Shown here: in pieces, positions 1 to 11,769 of the stretch | How the letters are laid out: each line of letters begins with the position of its first letter | How positions within the stretch are numbered: the stretch's first letter is position 1 | NCBI GenBank assembly: GCA_013423325.1 | Contig: BLJB01000003.1 | Span: 558,001 to 622,000, forward strand | Reading direction: 5' to 3' | Source: Usnea hakonensis | Taxonomy: Eukaryota; Ascomycota; Lecanoromycetes; Lecanorales; Parmeliaceae | DNA length: 64,000 nucleotides | Translations under genes and position numbers: made by a program | Notes under the pieces: model-generated | What the model was told of the DNA's origin: nothing | What the model saw: the letters and a program-made list of their open reading frames with translations, nothing else | Databases searched by the model: none

Positions 1-634
1 AGGAGGGGGTTAGTTTGGTTAGTATGGTTTGTATTGTTATATTTGGTTTGCTGTGTCGGGGGAATGATGGTGTGGGGTTGTGTTGGGGGTTTAATAGTAA
101 TAGTAGAACTAGAGAGGGAAAGGGGCCCACGCGGTGGAGCTGGAAGAGGGAAATACTAGTAATAGAGGGGGTGGGAAAGGGTTACGGTTAGGGTAAATAG
201 TTAAGGTAGTGATATAAAAAGGATGGTTTGATGTGGTTCTTCAAGGGTGCGTCAATTGCAGGCGTGGACTTCTGTATGTGCGACGTTGTGGGTTGGGAGG
301 GTGGAGGGGGGAGGGGGTAAAAGGGTTGTAAGAAATGAGGTTGGGAATGGGGCCGGATTTGGTGCTGTGGGGAGAATGAGAGTGGGAGAGGAAGGGTTGG
401 TGAGTTGTGATGAGAATGGTATGTCTTGTGGTAGTGGTTATTTATTTGCTTGGTTGGAGAGCTTTCGACACTTTGGTAATTGATGGGGGCAACAAGGTGC
501 TCTGGAAGCGGGAAATGTTGAAAGTTCAGTGGCAAGCGCGGCCTTGTATTTCTTGGTATATAGGCGGTGAAGGAATAAAGGGTTGAGAAGGACAAGAAGT
601 GAAATATATTGAATACTCCTGAGGATTTACGTGA
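1..634. other. low-complexity G/T-rich intergenic DNA
   Basis: The plus strand is strongly enriched in G and T (GGGTTAG-like and GGGGT tracts). Open frames exist on both strands, but they come from the composition bias, begin at non-ATG codons and encode only His/Pro/Ser-rich or Gly/Val-rich low-complexity peptides. I see no gene. The right end holds the 3' flank of the neighbouring minus-strand acyl-CoA synthetase. Confidence 0.5.
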
Positions 635-2688
635 TCAAGCTTGATCACCGAATATCTCCTTGACGAGACCTTTCTTGTTGACTTTGAAATTGTCAGCGTG
701 AACGAACATGGGTGCCAGAGGTGAAGAGAACTAACTTTTTCCCATGGCATTCTTAGGTAATTCTTCTACCGCCCTCAACTCCTGTGGTATCTTGTAGTTC
801 GCAAGCTTATCCTTTAGCGCCCTCCGCATGTCCATGACGCCCCATGTCTTTCCCCCTCTTCCAGTCTGCGCATATGTAGGGTTCAAGACGACCACCGCTG
901 CTACTTTCTGGCCCCATTGCTCCGAGGTGACTCCGACGACTGCTGCTTCCGAGATTTGAGGTCTGGGAATTTATTAGCTACGGAGGCGAGGAGGTATACT
1001 TCCGGTTGCGACTAACAAGGACAAAAGCTCTCTCTCAATCTCTAGAGCGCTGACCTTCTCTCCTCCACTCTTGATGATATCCGTGCTCTTCCGCCCTCTG
1101 ATGAAATACATCGGACCCTTGGCCCATTCTTGCCCGCTTTGTCCTGCGCTATCCACTCTTTTCCTCGTCGCAATATCCCCAGTCTTGAACCATTTGCCAC
1201 CTCCGTCATCTGATGCGACAAATTCTTCAGAAGTCGCCTTCTCGTTGCGCCAGTATTCGTCAAAGACAGTGGGACCTCGGAGCTGTATCTCTCCTTCTCT
1301 TTCCTTTCCGCCCTCGTCAACTTCTTGTCCTAGGGGAATGACCTCGTTGGTCTCGGAGTCCACCAGGCGGACCTGGACAGAAGGTAATGGCCATCCTACA
1401 CTGCCATCCACTCGGTCTCGAAAGTCTAAACCGCAGCTCAAAGCCATACCAACTTCAGTCATGCCGTAGCGCTCAAGCAAGACGTTGCCGCCGCTCAGCT
1501 CCGTCCACGAGTTTTTCGTCGGCGTCGGTAATGCCGCGGACCCGGAGATATTGAGACGTAGATTTTCGGGCAACAAAGCTTTCTTGACAGCTTCTTGCTT
1601 GGTTTCCGCGAGCTTGTCGAATGAAGAGAGGAAGCGATTGTATATTGTAGGAACGACTGTCAGAAATGTAATGGGCGTTCTGGACTTCTCTTGCATGAAT
1701 GGTGCCGCTAGGCGCTCCCAGACTGCGTCCACGTTGAATGGAAACATGAACTCAATGGTTGAACCGGCAAAGAGAGGGGTGAGGAGGGCATTGACGGTGC
1801 CATGGATGTGATGAAGGGGGAGGACGTGGAGGAGGTGATCGCGTGAGGTGTATTTCCAGGCTTTGTGAAGTGACTCGGCTTGAGCGGTGAGTACTTTCTC
1901 TGAAAGGAGGACGCCTTTCTATGGAAGTATCAGCGGCAGCTTCGAGTGTAGTGTAAGTATATATACCGGCCGACTGGTGGTTCCCGATGTGTACAACATC
2001 ATACCGCCTTTAGTCATGGGTAAGGGCACCAGCTGGACCCCATCTTCCCCATTGCCACTAAGCCTCTTTTCGACGACATTGAGGACTGGCTTTCTTGGAA
2101 GGTGCTCTATGCCTTCCTTGAGGACCTCTTCCGCCTTCTCTTGAAATTTCCGGGACGAGAGTAGGGTCACCGCCTCGCTGTTCTCGAGTATGTATCTGAG
2201 CTCATTGGCAGGGAAGCCGGAGGAAAGGGGAACGGCAACGCTGTCGCATGCCAGTATGGAGAGGAAAGTCACTGGCTTGATTTAGAGAATGAATCAAGCG
2301 TAAAGCAGCTTTTGCCCGCACCTACATAATCGTAGCCATTTTCGACGAGGAAAGCCACCCTTTGACCTCCCCTTGATTCGCCCTCGGCAGCCGCGGACTT
2401 CAATTGATTGAAGAGGGTAATTTTGGCGCCCTCGACATCTTTGAGTAGCTCGCCGTATGTGAACTTTCTCTCAGATATTGAGTGTATTATAGCGGTACTT
2501 TTGGGATCATGGCTTGCTATTGCTCGAAAGATGGGTAGGTCCGGGAATGTTGATGCCATTCGCAAATGTCGGAGTCTTGAGAAGCTTCTTGGAACAGATG
2601 GGAGGATTGATGGATTGGGAGGATGGAAACATCGAATGAGGCGTGTAATCATGCTTCTTTGGCTGACAAATGAATGTAGATGCTGCAT
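635..2688 (-). CDS. acyl-CoA synthetase (AMP-binding; malonyl-CoA synthetase/ACSF3-like), probably mitochondrial
   Basis: ATP-dependent acid:CoA ligase of the ANL superfamily, about 613 aa. My model has five exons: 2688-2322, 2271-1967, 1918-1023, 962-736 and 681-635; the lengths sum to an intact frame. Visible motifs are the P-loop YTSGTTSRPKG (split by an intron), LPLHHIHG, the YGMTE motif, the (K)TGD motif, the hinge/core region RGRKSTDIIKSGGEKVSALE, and a C-terminal KNAMGK-INKKG end containing the catalytic Lys region. The order and spacing resemble ACSF3-type malonyl/methylmalonyl-CoA synthetases. The first 45 residues are rich in Arg, Ser and Pro with no acids (RLIRCFHPP, RSFSRLRHLR), typical of a mitochondrial presequence; a second in-frame ATG (MASTFPDL) would give a non-mitochondrial form. 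The intron at 963-1022 has a weak donor (GTCCTT), so that junction is the least certain. The substrate is inferred from family resemblance only. Confidence 0.9.
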
Positions 2689-2851
2689 TGATGGTGCATC
2701 GTCGGAGTATTACAATCTGGCAGTGACGTCGGCAAATCGCTACTTGCCGATATGTCCCCGCTAAAGTACGGTACCTTACGGAGTAATGCTACATCTGAGC
2801 ATTGTTTAGATGGTCATATTTTATTATAACGAAATTTCAAATATCAACTCA

Positions 2852-2936
2852 GTCTCCGTGGCGCAATTGGTTAGCGCGTCCGACTGTTAGAAAAGAAAAA
2901 ATCGGGAGGTTGACAGTTCAATCCTGTCCGGGGACG
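2852..2936 (+). tRNA. tRNA-Asn (GTT) with an 11 nt intron
   Basis: A complete cloverleaf can be drawn. The acceptor pairs GTCTCCG with CGGGGAC (one G-U type pair). The D arm is TGGCGCAATTGGTTAGCGC. The anticodon stem pairs TCCGA with TCGGG, and the T arm is GACAG-TTCAATC-CTGTC. The loop reads CT-GTT-A, so the anticodon is GTT at 2886-2888. An 11 nt A-rich intron (2890-2900) sits directly after position 37, the canonical place for nuclear tRNA introns. Discriminator G is at 2936. T-runs at 2944-2951 and 2954-2959 are good RNA polymerase III terminators. Confidence 0.95.
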
Positions 2937-5900
2937 AATTTACTTTTTTTTACTTTTTTGGATCATGAATTGTAACAATTTCACCTCCGACGATATGCTA
3001 ACTCCGAAGTAGCTTTGAGATATAGTAATGCATGTCTGCCAGCACAGCAGAAGGATTTGAAGAGAAGAAAATCAGCTACGTAATTCAATCTGAGAAAGGA
3101 GCAACCAGTGAGCACATCTTTGCCTGACTCTTCTCAAAGTTGTGAGTCTTAAGCTAGAAGTGTCTTTTCATGGTGATCCCATTGCATGTGCCCGTATCTG
3201 CCCTTTGTGAAAACAACTGATGAGAAAGTTCCCCATCGAGGGACCTTCAAAAAATGAATTGCACATCAAAATTCAAAAGCCACTGGCCAGGGTCAATGCA
3301 TCTAGAAGATCCTTCCAGCACGAACTACCACCCTGTTGACAATTCACTCATTAGCAGGCCTTTCTGGGACCAAGCACCGAAGCCCCTAGTATACATTGGG
3401 AGAAGATATTGCACTTGGCTGGCAAGGCTTTGAGCTAAAATATGGCCTAGCCATGGCCAGCCGCTTCTTCCGGGCAACGGATCACTTCGCATAGTCGCTC
3501 TCTCAACGGGAAATGGATCGAAGACCCGTTCATTTGAACAACTATCAAGACTTGTGCGAGAAGTTGGCTCATTACATGCAGGGTGGGAGCCCACAACTCT
3601 CAAATCTGGTCCCTGGCTGCTCGCTCATCCAATGTTATTGGCCGCCTACGACATCTCTACATTGTTCCATCCACTCACAAAGACCTAGTACAATACATAT
3701 ACGAGAAACAGGATAAGCAATGCCATATGATGGTTCCACATTGCAAACACACCAAAGCATATATGCTGGAAGGTCTTTCTTGGGATTTATCGATAGCTGT
3801 CTTAGCTTATGCTAATGTCGGTACTGTACGAGGATTAAAGCACGGGGCATTTTGATTTGCGATATCTGCCTCGCAACAAGTCACCGGATTTGATGGACCT
3901 ATTTCTCGTGCTACGGGCCAGAGTATCTCGGGGCTGGCGCACTCAGAGCTTTTGCAGACGGGATCTTTAGGGTTGAGCATCTGCGCAGCCCAATGGCTCA
4001 CCCGCTGCTCCATGAACCGCTTGATGGTCCCCAACGACATCATAATCAATCAGAATCCTTGGCTTTGCATGATCAGGAACATTGCGTTGGTAGAAAGATC
4101 AAGAACCCACAACCATTGACTCCCATAATACTACTCGATTCCTTGATTTATCACGTCAATAGCCTCGAGCTAAGGTGCCATTGCGTCAAGAGGATGAGCA
4201 GCCGGGATATATTTTCAAAGAGCTCCCGTGTCCGGCTGACGCTTGACCCAAGGAGATGGTCCCAACAAGAATTAGCAAAACATTGGCGCTCCCCAGCAAT
4301 CCATCAGTATAATGACTTACTGAGCACGGCTCAGCCGAATGGTTACGTACTTTTTTAGCAGGGCACTTAAGGATTCCATTTTCGGTGCGTGAGATTGACA
4401 TTTGTGGGCATTGTGCCAAATTAATTGGCTCGCTTCAGCGCTCATGCACTGTCATGCATGCACGTCTCTTCCGCTAGGGCATTCCTTTGCTAACGATTTT
4501 CATGGGGGAATTCTCGATACGTACATCTCCATTTTCTCGCCGGTTCTTCGGCACGTGGCGCATCCCGCTCGACCCTGCATGTATGCCGATCTTCCATTCA
4601 AATCTTTGTGCTATAATTTTCGACTTGCTATTGCGCTTGTCAAGGACACTTTGATCCAGTCAAGGAATCATACTTCGAAAACGCACTCGACGGAGAGAAG
4701 TCGTTGATACCAGCAGCAAAATGATTATATCGAGAATTAATCTAAAAATGAAGGCGCAGAGAATCTCGTGTCAGCATGTTGGGGGGCATATCTACTTACA
4801 CTAGGTACTCCGTAACAAGATCTGCCCCGCATCATGATATGAAGTATTGAACTCAAAGGCAGCAATGCTTCGGACACGGAAGCTGATCCAATGTAACCGT
4901 AGCCCGCTCTACTACGGAGGTACGGAATTACTCGCTACGTTCATCAGCAAATAGCATTAGGGCAACGATCAATAAGGATCTCACTGTCCCGCTACCGGAG
5001 TATTATCTCAAGGGTCAATTATTAGTTTGGAGGATACATCTTATAATCACTGGATTGACTTCGTCACCTGTCTTTCGCTGTCTGAGAATGTTGAAGTCAC
5101 AAGGTTCAATATCGGTTTGAAAGCCTCTTCCATCTACCAAGCGTGTGAGATAGGATGTCTTTCGGTGTCTATCAACGCCCTCGATAGATGAAGTCACCGA
5201 CGCTGCCACGCTATTATTAGGAATCAGGGGTACTCCGTTCGAGTATCTTTGCGTTGTGGCGCTACAAGGGAATCATGCAGCCAAGACTGTCTACCGTACC
5301 CCGCGAATTATCATCCGCAACAGCTCTGCACCTAGGCGCTTAGGCTGGCAGGCTGGTAAATAGTCCTCTGCTTGGGGTTCAACCCCGACAGCAGGATGAG
5401 GTTTCTTGGACGCATGTCTATTTATCTGTTTTCATTTTTTGGATTATCCCTTCTATATGGAGTCCCTTATGGAGTACCTTGAAGACCTCTGAAGGATTGA
5501 ATGCAGACATACAGAATCGGACATCTACAGCTACATGATCTGACGATCTGCGATGCCAATCGTATAGAATTGGTAAAAGCAAGCGAAAGAGGGGCGAAAT
5601 ATGCACATTCATCCGCCCGATACACCCGACCATGTTTCTGTTGCATTGCATTGCAGAACCTCGGCATTTTAACCATGATCCTTCTGCAGGTCCTCAAGCG
5701 CAAATAATGAGCAAGCGGACATGGGCACCCTTGACCATCGTCATTGTGGAGAGGGTAATCACATCGGCGGCCACACTCTTACAATTGTGGCTTTCTGCAA
5801 TGTTGCGTAGGAGATTCTTCCTACGTTCTTGTGATGCGTCATCTTACATGAGCACTTTTTGCATGTCCCGTGTTTGGTCTTGACTGCTTCGACCTGCGCC

Positions 5901-6078
5901 CATCGAAGACATATAAATTGGCTGTCCCCCTTCACCACAAGAACTGTTCATCATCACACTCATCAAGACCTTCTCCAACTATCCAAGAAACCATCCAAAC
6001 AACACTTTCCCACTTCTCAACTCCCACACTCCAAACAAACTCTTCACACCCACACCAACACCCACCCCCACCGCCAAA
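2937..6078. other. 3.1 kb without a convincing gene
   Basis: After the pol III T-runs, only short open stretches occur. On the minus strand, 3325-3603, 3807-4049 and 4186-4419 are open and look mildly coding, but stops separate them and I recognise no family; this could be a decayed gene. Sequences such as TACTCCGTA (4806-4814) and TTACGGAGTAA (2776-2786) recur in the neighbourhood. The right end (about 5900-6078) is the promoter and leader of the hydrophobin gene: a TATA-like ATATAAATTG at 5911-5920, then a CA/CT-rich 5' leader running up to the ATG. Confidence 0.45.
5911..5920 (+). promoter_or_regulatory. TATA-like box of the hydrophobin gene
   Basis: ATATAAATTG lies about 160 nt upstream of the hydrophobin ATG. 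It is followed by a long C/A-rich leader with almost no G, typical of highly expressed fungal genes, ending in the good start context CCGCCAAAATG. The assignment is positional only. Confidence 0.45.
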
Positions 6079-6515
6079 ATGCAAACAACAACCCTCTTCG
6101 GCCTCCTCTCCATCGCCATCGCTGCCACCGCCCGTCCCAATCTCGCACCCCACACTGAGAGGAATGCCCCATCATGTGGTTCGGGACAAGTGTTGTCGTG
6201 CTGCAACTCCGTTGCACAGAACGGCACTGGCTTGGGATGTATCTTCTCAAGTGAGTATTCTCTTCGCCCATGCATGCATCCTTTCCCTTCGACTTGTACT
6301 TGTGAATATAAGTTTGTGGTCCACTCGGCTAATGGGTGTCAAATTGTAGCGCTGAATGTCCCCATTTTGACATGCTCTGGTAACCAGGCGACGGCTTGCT
6401 GTAATGCGAATCAGGTTAGTCTAGATTATGGTCTTTCGTGATTTTTTTCGTGGCTAATTTGGGGATTTTATAGGTTGGGCTCGTTAATGTCCAGTGTGTG
6501 AGCGTTGCTCTGTGA
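6079..6515 (+). CDS. small secreted hydrophobin (8 Cys)
   Basis: A 92 aa protein from three exons, 6079-6250, 6350-6414 and 6474-6515, with canonical GT-AG introns and an intact frame. Residues 1-18 form a signal peptide (hydrophobic FGLLSIAIAATA). The mature part has exactly eight cysteines in hydrophobin order at residues 33, 41-42, 54, 66, 74-75 and 87: C-x7-CC-x11-C-x11-C-x7-CC-x11-C. Hydrophobins fold into amphipathic proteins that self-assemble at air-water interfaces and coat hyphae and spores. The CC-x11-C spacing is class II-like, while the other intervals are shorter than the class II norm, so I leave the class open. It stands alone between gene-poor stretches; a TATA-like box and a C/A-rich leader precede it. 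Confidence 0.93.
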
Positions 6516-8058
6516 TGCAGGGAGATACGATCAGTGGTTGGGGAAGTGTTGGTTGAAGGCTTTCGGTTGTGGTCGTTGTCATGCTCGGGACGCGAATGAG
6601 ATGAAAAGTGTGGGAGGCTGTGTTGGCAGTACACGTGTAGCATAGTTTTTTTTTAAACTTGTTGATATAATTATATATGTATGACGAGCTGGGAAAAATA
6701 TCTGCATATAAATACATCATCTTCGTTGGGCATGTTGACACATTGTAAAATTTTTGTTTCTATCACTTTCGTCATCCTCTCTATGTTGACTTTTTCTTCC
6801 TTGTTGTTAGATGGACGAGTAATAAGTATACATCGATATCCCTAGCACATCCCAATATCCTATCCAAAACACCCGGTCCTTAACCCAACGCCTGCCTGAA
6901 GTAGCATACATGAGGGTATATAGCAATGGTGATGCACACCCCCACCCTTGGGAAATGAGCATGTAGCTTGTTTCTGCGAGTGTTGTGTATACTTTGTAAT
7001 ATGATAAGCTATTTAGGCCACGCTGTTTTGTTTTGTCTCGGCTTGTCTCATTTTATCGCACCTTATTCCACTCATCCCCACCCCAACCCTCTCTAACCCC
7101 CTTATCTATGTACACTACCCTACCCTACACTATACTGCAATCTTATATCAACCGAAACCCGATTTTTGAAGCGGATCAGTCTGTTGGGAGGAGTCGTGTC
7201 TGTTATAGCACTCCTGCTCCAAGGGCGGGTTGTAGGTGTTGTGCGATGGGCTGTGTGGGCTGTGATGATGAACTTGTTGTAATTGGGGGTCGTGGGTTGT
7301 ATTGAGGGGGATGAAGATAGGCGGTGCTTTGTTTGTTGCTTGCGTGGAACAAGGGGGCGGGATGATGCCATAGTCGAGGTTTTGTAGCGGGTAGGTAGGG
7401 TGGGGGGCTTCGTGGGTTCAGGGAGAAAGAACACTGTCTGTCAGGGATTGGCGAAGGAGTAGGCTTGGGGCCTTGATGCTTTTTTGATAGTAGTTCTCTT
7501 TCTTTCTTTATGATTATATTAATATAACATGCACAGGACAGTTCTTGGAAGAAGATTGTTGGTTGGAAAGGTTGGAGCTGACGATTAAGTATTTGGTGGA
7601 TTGGGATGGGTTAGTGGTGTGGTTACGGTATGGTGTGAGTTAAGATGAACGTTTTTTTTCTCTTCTCCGTCATCTACCTGTGTCGGGCGCTATGAATGGC
7701 ATTCTCCTGTCCATCATGGAGATCCGTCTACAATCTTGCGCGTGAGGATGTTCTGCTTGGGTCATGGGGCACTCTATATGCACTAGCGGTGGGATTGTGT
7801 CGTTGCAGGGATTCTGGTTTGTTCTGATCTTGGGGGGGAGTTCGAGGGCGCTGGTGTGTATGGGCGTAACGTGGGAATGTTGTGAGTGGTTTACTGGAGG
7901 GGGGTGTGGGTGTTGTTGGTGATGGCGGTTATGAGGATTCTTTCTTGGGGTTTTTGGAGGAGGTGCGAGAGTGCGTAGATGAGTGGTTCTGCGGGAGGGG
8001 AGTGGGTGGTGTAGATGTGGTTCTACGTTATGATTTGTATAGATGTAGATTGTCAGGG
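6516..8058. other. intergenic, G/T-rich low complexity
   Basis: The hydrophobin 3' flank is followed by about 800 nt of G/T-rich plus-strand DNA (about 7240-8110) whose open frames are composition artefacts. No domain is recognisable on either strand. Confidence 0.4.
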
Positions 8059-8628
8059 CTAAGGGTTTTTGTCATATGGGTATCGTTGGAGATGGATGGT
8101 GTTTGAGGAATGTTGATGGGCGGTCGCTATCGCTACGATCTGTGCCATGACAAAAATTGGCAACATGATATATGCGTCGTGAGAAGTTTGGTGTTCCATT
8201 CCTTGGACTCCACCTGGAGCAGTACGGGATAGCTCACGATATTGAGCCAGGTATGACGAATGATGAACGTCGCAGTCCTCGTAATGCCATCGATCACGCT
8301 TTTTTGCTGCTGCTGAGACGTGTCCACAACTGTGTGTATGGGATCTTTGCCCATCGTTTCTTGCTCACTTGCGCGCAGTCTTGATAATTCGAGCGAGAGT
8401 CGAAGATGGGGCGATGGCGGTGCCGGCACTTTGTGATTGCTTTAATCCAGGAGTGATGTGTGGAGGCTGAATATGTAGATTGGCTTGGGAAGTCATGGTG
8501 TTTGAGGACTCAGATGCTTTTTTTGCCCGGTTTAGGCTTGATGGAAAGGAGGTGTGATGAATGGCCAAATTTGTTTGTCTCGGGAAAGATGTGAATGACG
8601 AGAGCATCGGTTTGCGCGACGTTGACAT
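8059..8628 (-). CDS. possible small hypothetical gene (weak)
   Basis: An ATG at 8628 opens an 87-codon Ser/Thr/Pro-rich frame. It could be joined at a strong GTGAGC donor near 8371 to a second open frame that ends at a stop at 8059-8061 and contains a hydrophobic stretch (MLPIFVMAQIVAIATA) that could span a membrane. The implied intron is only 39 nt, shorter than any confirmed intron in this window, and other frames here are also open. I recognise no family. This is a candidate only. Confidence 0.22.
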
Positions 8629-11600
8629 GATTGACGGGAAGTCATGGAGTTTCGATGGCGGTTCTGGCTCCCGAGGGCGGCGGACACTTACTACTTCGAC
8701 GTTTCCCTGTGCCTTTGATGCTCAGCTTTTCTCAGCTGGTCCAGTCATGAGAACGAATCACCGGTAGTTTGCTTACCTAGAGTAAGATAATGGGCGTCAG
8801 CACATCTTGAACCATCCACTCGGTGCTACTGCTGCTAGTGGCGTTCGAATAAAAAATGGAGTGGGCCTAGGTAAATAAGGCTTAGGAAGCACCAAGCTTC
8901 AGCGTCAACGACGGTCATAATCTTTACCCAGACAGAGGTGAATCTTCTTGCTAGCCGAGGAGACTCCAGAAGCGTATTCTTCAGCTGTACTATTTTCTTT
9001 CCCATCGTCATAAATGCATCATCGACAGTATCGAGACATACTCCGCTATTAGCAAGTGGACATACTCCGCTATTAGCAAGTGGTGCCAAGTTCTGGCATC
9101 TCTTGACCTGCCCGTGCCAGGACTGTGCTTCTTTCGAGGACCATGATACTGGCCGAAAAATGTCGTATATGAGACGCAAGTACCTCTCTTACCGTACGAA
9201 TCTTGATGTGTCCCAAACAGCTACCGTCCGTGGTCTGTCGGCATACTCTAAAAATTCACCCTAACGAGTCTTCCGATGGATCACGATGGTCTTCCTTGGC
9301 TCCGTGCGCCAGATGCTAAAAGGGGCAGTATGGACGCAGTGCCTAGGATGAACTGTTTGATTGTAATTACGTGCCCCGTAATTTGAACATCAGGCCAGGA
9401 GTGTAGACATTAGAAGAAACCATCATTCTGTTAGTAATGGAGCTAGTTTCAGCCGTTGCGGCGCCTCCCCGGGTGCAAGGACTCTTTTTGCTTGCCAGGT
9501 TTAACGCTCGGGCTTGAGCTGCGTGAAGAGAGGCGCCGCTCAGGCTTAAAGTACGGGATGTCTCACACAAACCCCCAGTGCAACGGGCCTGTAATTGCGG
9601 ATTCGCCAACGTTTCCTTGCCTACGAGTATTCCAAGTTTAGACCTATTGGCTAATTAGAAGAAACCTACTACTAGCAATTGCCGCTGAGAGTGTACTCCA
9701 AATTACCTGTTCATGTTGCGTCATGTCTGTTGTGCTATTCGCTTCGAGAAGCAGAGGTTATGAGGGCCCCATGCCGAGTTGATCCAACCAAATCATATTC
9801 ATATCGCTACCCACAAATGGCATTTATTTCATAGGCCCGAATGACATTGCCTGAAATTTCGAGATCACAGAATATTTCCAGTAAGAGAAAGGTGTCGGCA
9901 AGCCGCCAAGAAAGCTCGGCCATATTCTGATTGATGGGGAAACATCTTGAAGGAGCTAGATCGGGACTAGAGTAAATGAGCAAGCAAAAATCACGGCGCC
10001 ATGCAATTCAGGACTTTGCACATGGGAAAGCAATAATAAGCACCCAAAGGACTCCCAAGGCGACTCGGATATTGACTCCAGAGTCCGAACCCTTATCAGC
10101 GTACGGAATACAACTCCGGTTCGGCAATTTCAAAATCTATGCGACTTGCCCGTTGCGGACTTCTGCTTATTTTTATTCTCATGAGTAGAGGTCCTAAGCA
10201 TTATAGGGTCAGTAGACTATCCGAGGTGGTGAACAATTGGTGGAAGAAAGAGCCGTCACACATCTCGCCATGAGAAACGTAAAGAGGAGATTGCTAGCAA
10301 TGCGCAAAATGTCATGAAGTCTGTCGCGATAATTACACCATGTAGTCTGTAGAGCAACATATCCTGGAAATTGTTTCAGCAAGCGAATGAAGAGCTATAG
10401 CTCTATCCCATAGTCTGGCAGATTTTATCCTACCTCATGGACAATCGTCGATGATCGTGAAGGATTCGAGCAACAGGGCCTATATGAAGCTATACCGCGG
10501 ATGCAATTCGGCTTGTGCGGCCCTTGTGAGATGTCCGCATCCTTCATGGTCAAATTTGCCATGATGATAATCATGAGCAACCTTGTTGGGCGAATTAGTT
10601 GCTGACGACGGCATTCCTCTACGGATCAACCTCCGATTAGGGGCCGTTGCCGGAACAAGGACAAAAGCTTGTTAAACCCTTGCATGTTTCATTAGGCGTG
10701 AGGCTCTATTGGAGCAACTCGTCTGTGCGAACCAAGCTCATGTCCCGTGCTCGAATGACAGGTCATCGCATGCTTGTCATTTCTCGCATCTGTGCTTTTA
10801 ATGATGTTCGATGCCTGTTGCTAGCGTTCTTGGGAAATGGATCTTGGCGGATCCAAGGATCGAGGCTTTTGCAAAATTCCCTGCGGGTTCGCTTGTCTCT
10901 TCTGTAATGCACGAATGAGAATTCGGAGTAAAGTCCAAAGAGAGGGGCTTACATTGGCTGTCAGTGTAGTAAGTAGATTATTCGATCAGTTGATTGGATG
11001 ATGCCAAAAGAATTGCTCGCATGTGAAAAGTCTGTTTGGCATTTTTGAAACGTTTACCAAAGCTCGCGTAGATGCAACCCCAGATTTTGGCAATCGTCGG
11101 GATTTTGTGTTTGCCACCTGTCAGAATGGAACTAAAGACAGGCAAAGTTCCATATGGCCATGGCTACCGGGTCCACCGACTCCACCCAAAGATGAAAGAA
11201 AATACTACCCTTGGCAAATACGGCGACAGGTTGAGCCTATCAGGTATCGGTCGCTGCTCAAGCATCCACTCTCGTCCGTAGACCGTGGCACACTCCACTC
11301 TCGCTTAGGGGTACAAATTTAGCGTTCCTTTCTTCATTGGTTGTACATCGATATTTCGAGGAGGTAAGGCCGGTCGACAAAGAACTCGTAAGTTTGATTA
11401 GTAGAGCTTAGGCGGTGGCGTAAGCCTCATCGGACAAATTTTGGGAATTAGATTTGCGCGCTTAGATGCCAAGTGTTTGAGCACCTTGGGTACTGGGCAG
11501 GGCTATTCGCGCATAGCGCTTCTATCAGATACTGAATAGCGCCAGTCTGTGTCTTGCTGTATGTCATAGAGCAAAAGTTTGGAGATATTTCGGGTACTGG

Positions 11601-11769
11601 ACAGGAAATGGACTGGAGCGCAAACCATCGCGAAGCCCATTCTTGCGATTTTTCTTGCCTGCTTGGCGATCTAGACGACGGACGTCAATCTTTCACGATC
11701 AGTATATATCCATCTGCGATGCTTTTGGAAAAGAACAATCATCTCACATAACCATAATCTGTTTCAATC
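8629..11769. other. 3.1 kb without a convincing gene
   Basis: Short open frames in all directions, none with a recognisable domain or believable intron pattern. It contains one exact tandem duplication (9037-9084). The last ~100 nt (T/C-rich, ending CAATC-ATG) are the leader of the secreted glycoprotein gene. Confidence 0.45.
9037..9084. repeat. tandem duplication, 24 nt x 2
   Basis: The unit CATACTCCGCTATTAGCAAG plus TGGA/TGGT occurs twice head to tail (9037-9060 and 9061-9084) with only the last base differing. It looks like a recent slippage duplication in non-coding DNA. Confidence 0.9.

Noticed and set aside
188..595. Minus-strand 135-codon ORF and overlapping plus-strand ORF at 247-483
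   Set aside because: Starts at TTG, His/Pro/Ser low complexity driven by G/T-rich DNA; no domain and no gene structure.
2776..4814. TTACGGAGTAA / TACTCCGTA motif recurrence as a regulatory element
   Set aside because: Only two exact copies found by eye, in non-coding DNA, without consistent distance to any gene.
5330..5400. tRNA-like sequence with a GGGGTTCAACCCC B-box-like core
   Set aside because: No consistent acceptor, D or anticodon stem can be drawn; the T-stem does not pair with the correct loop size.
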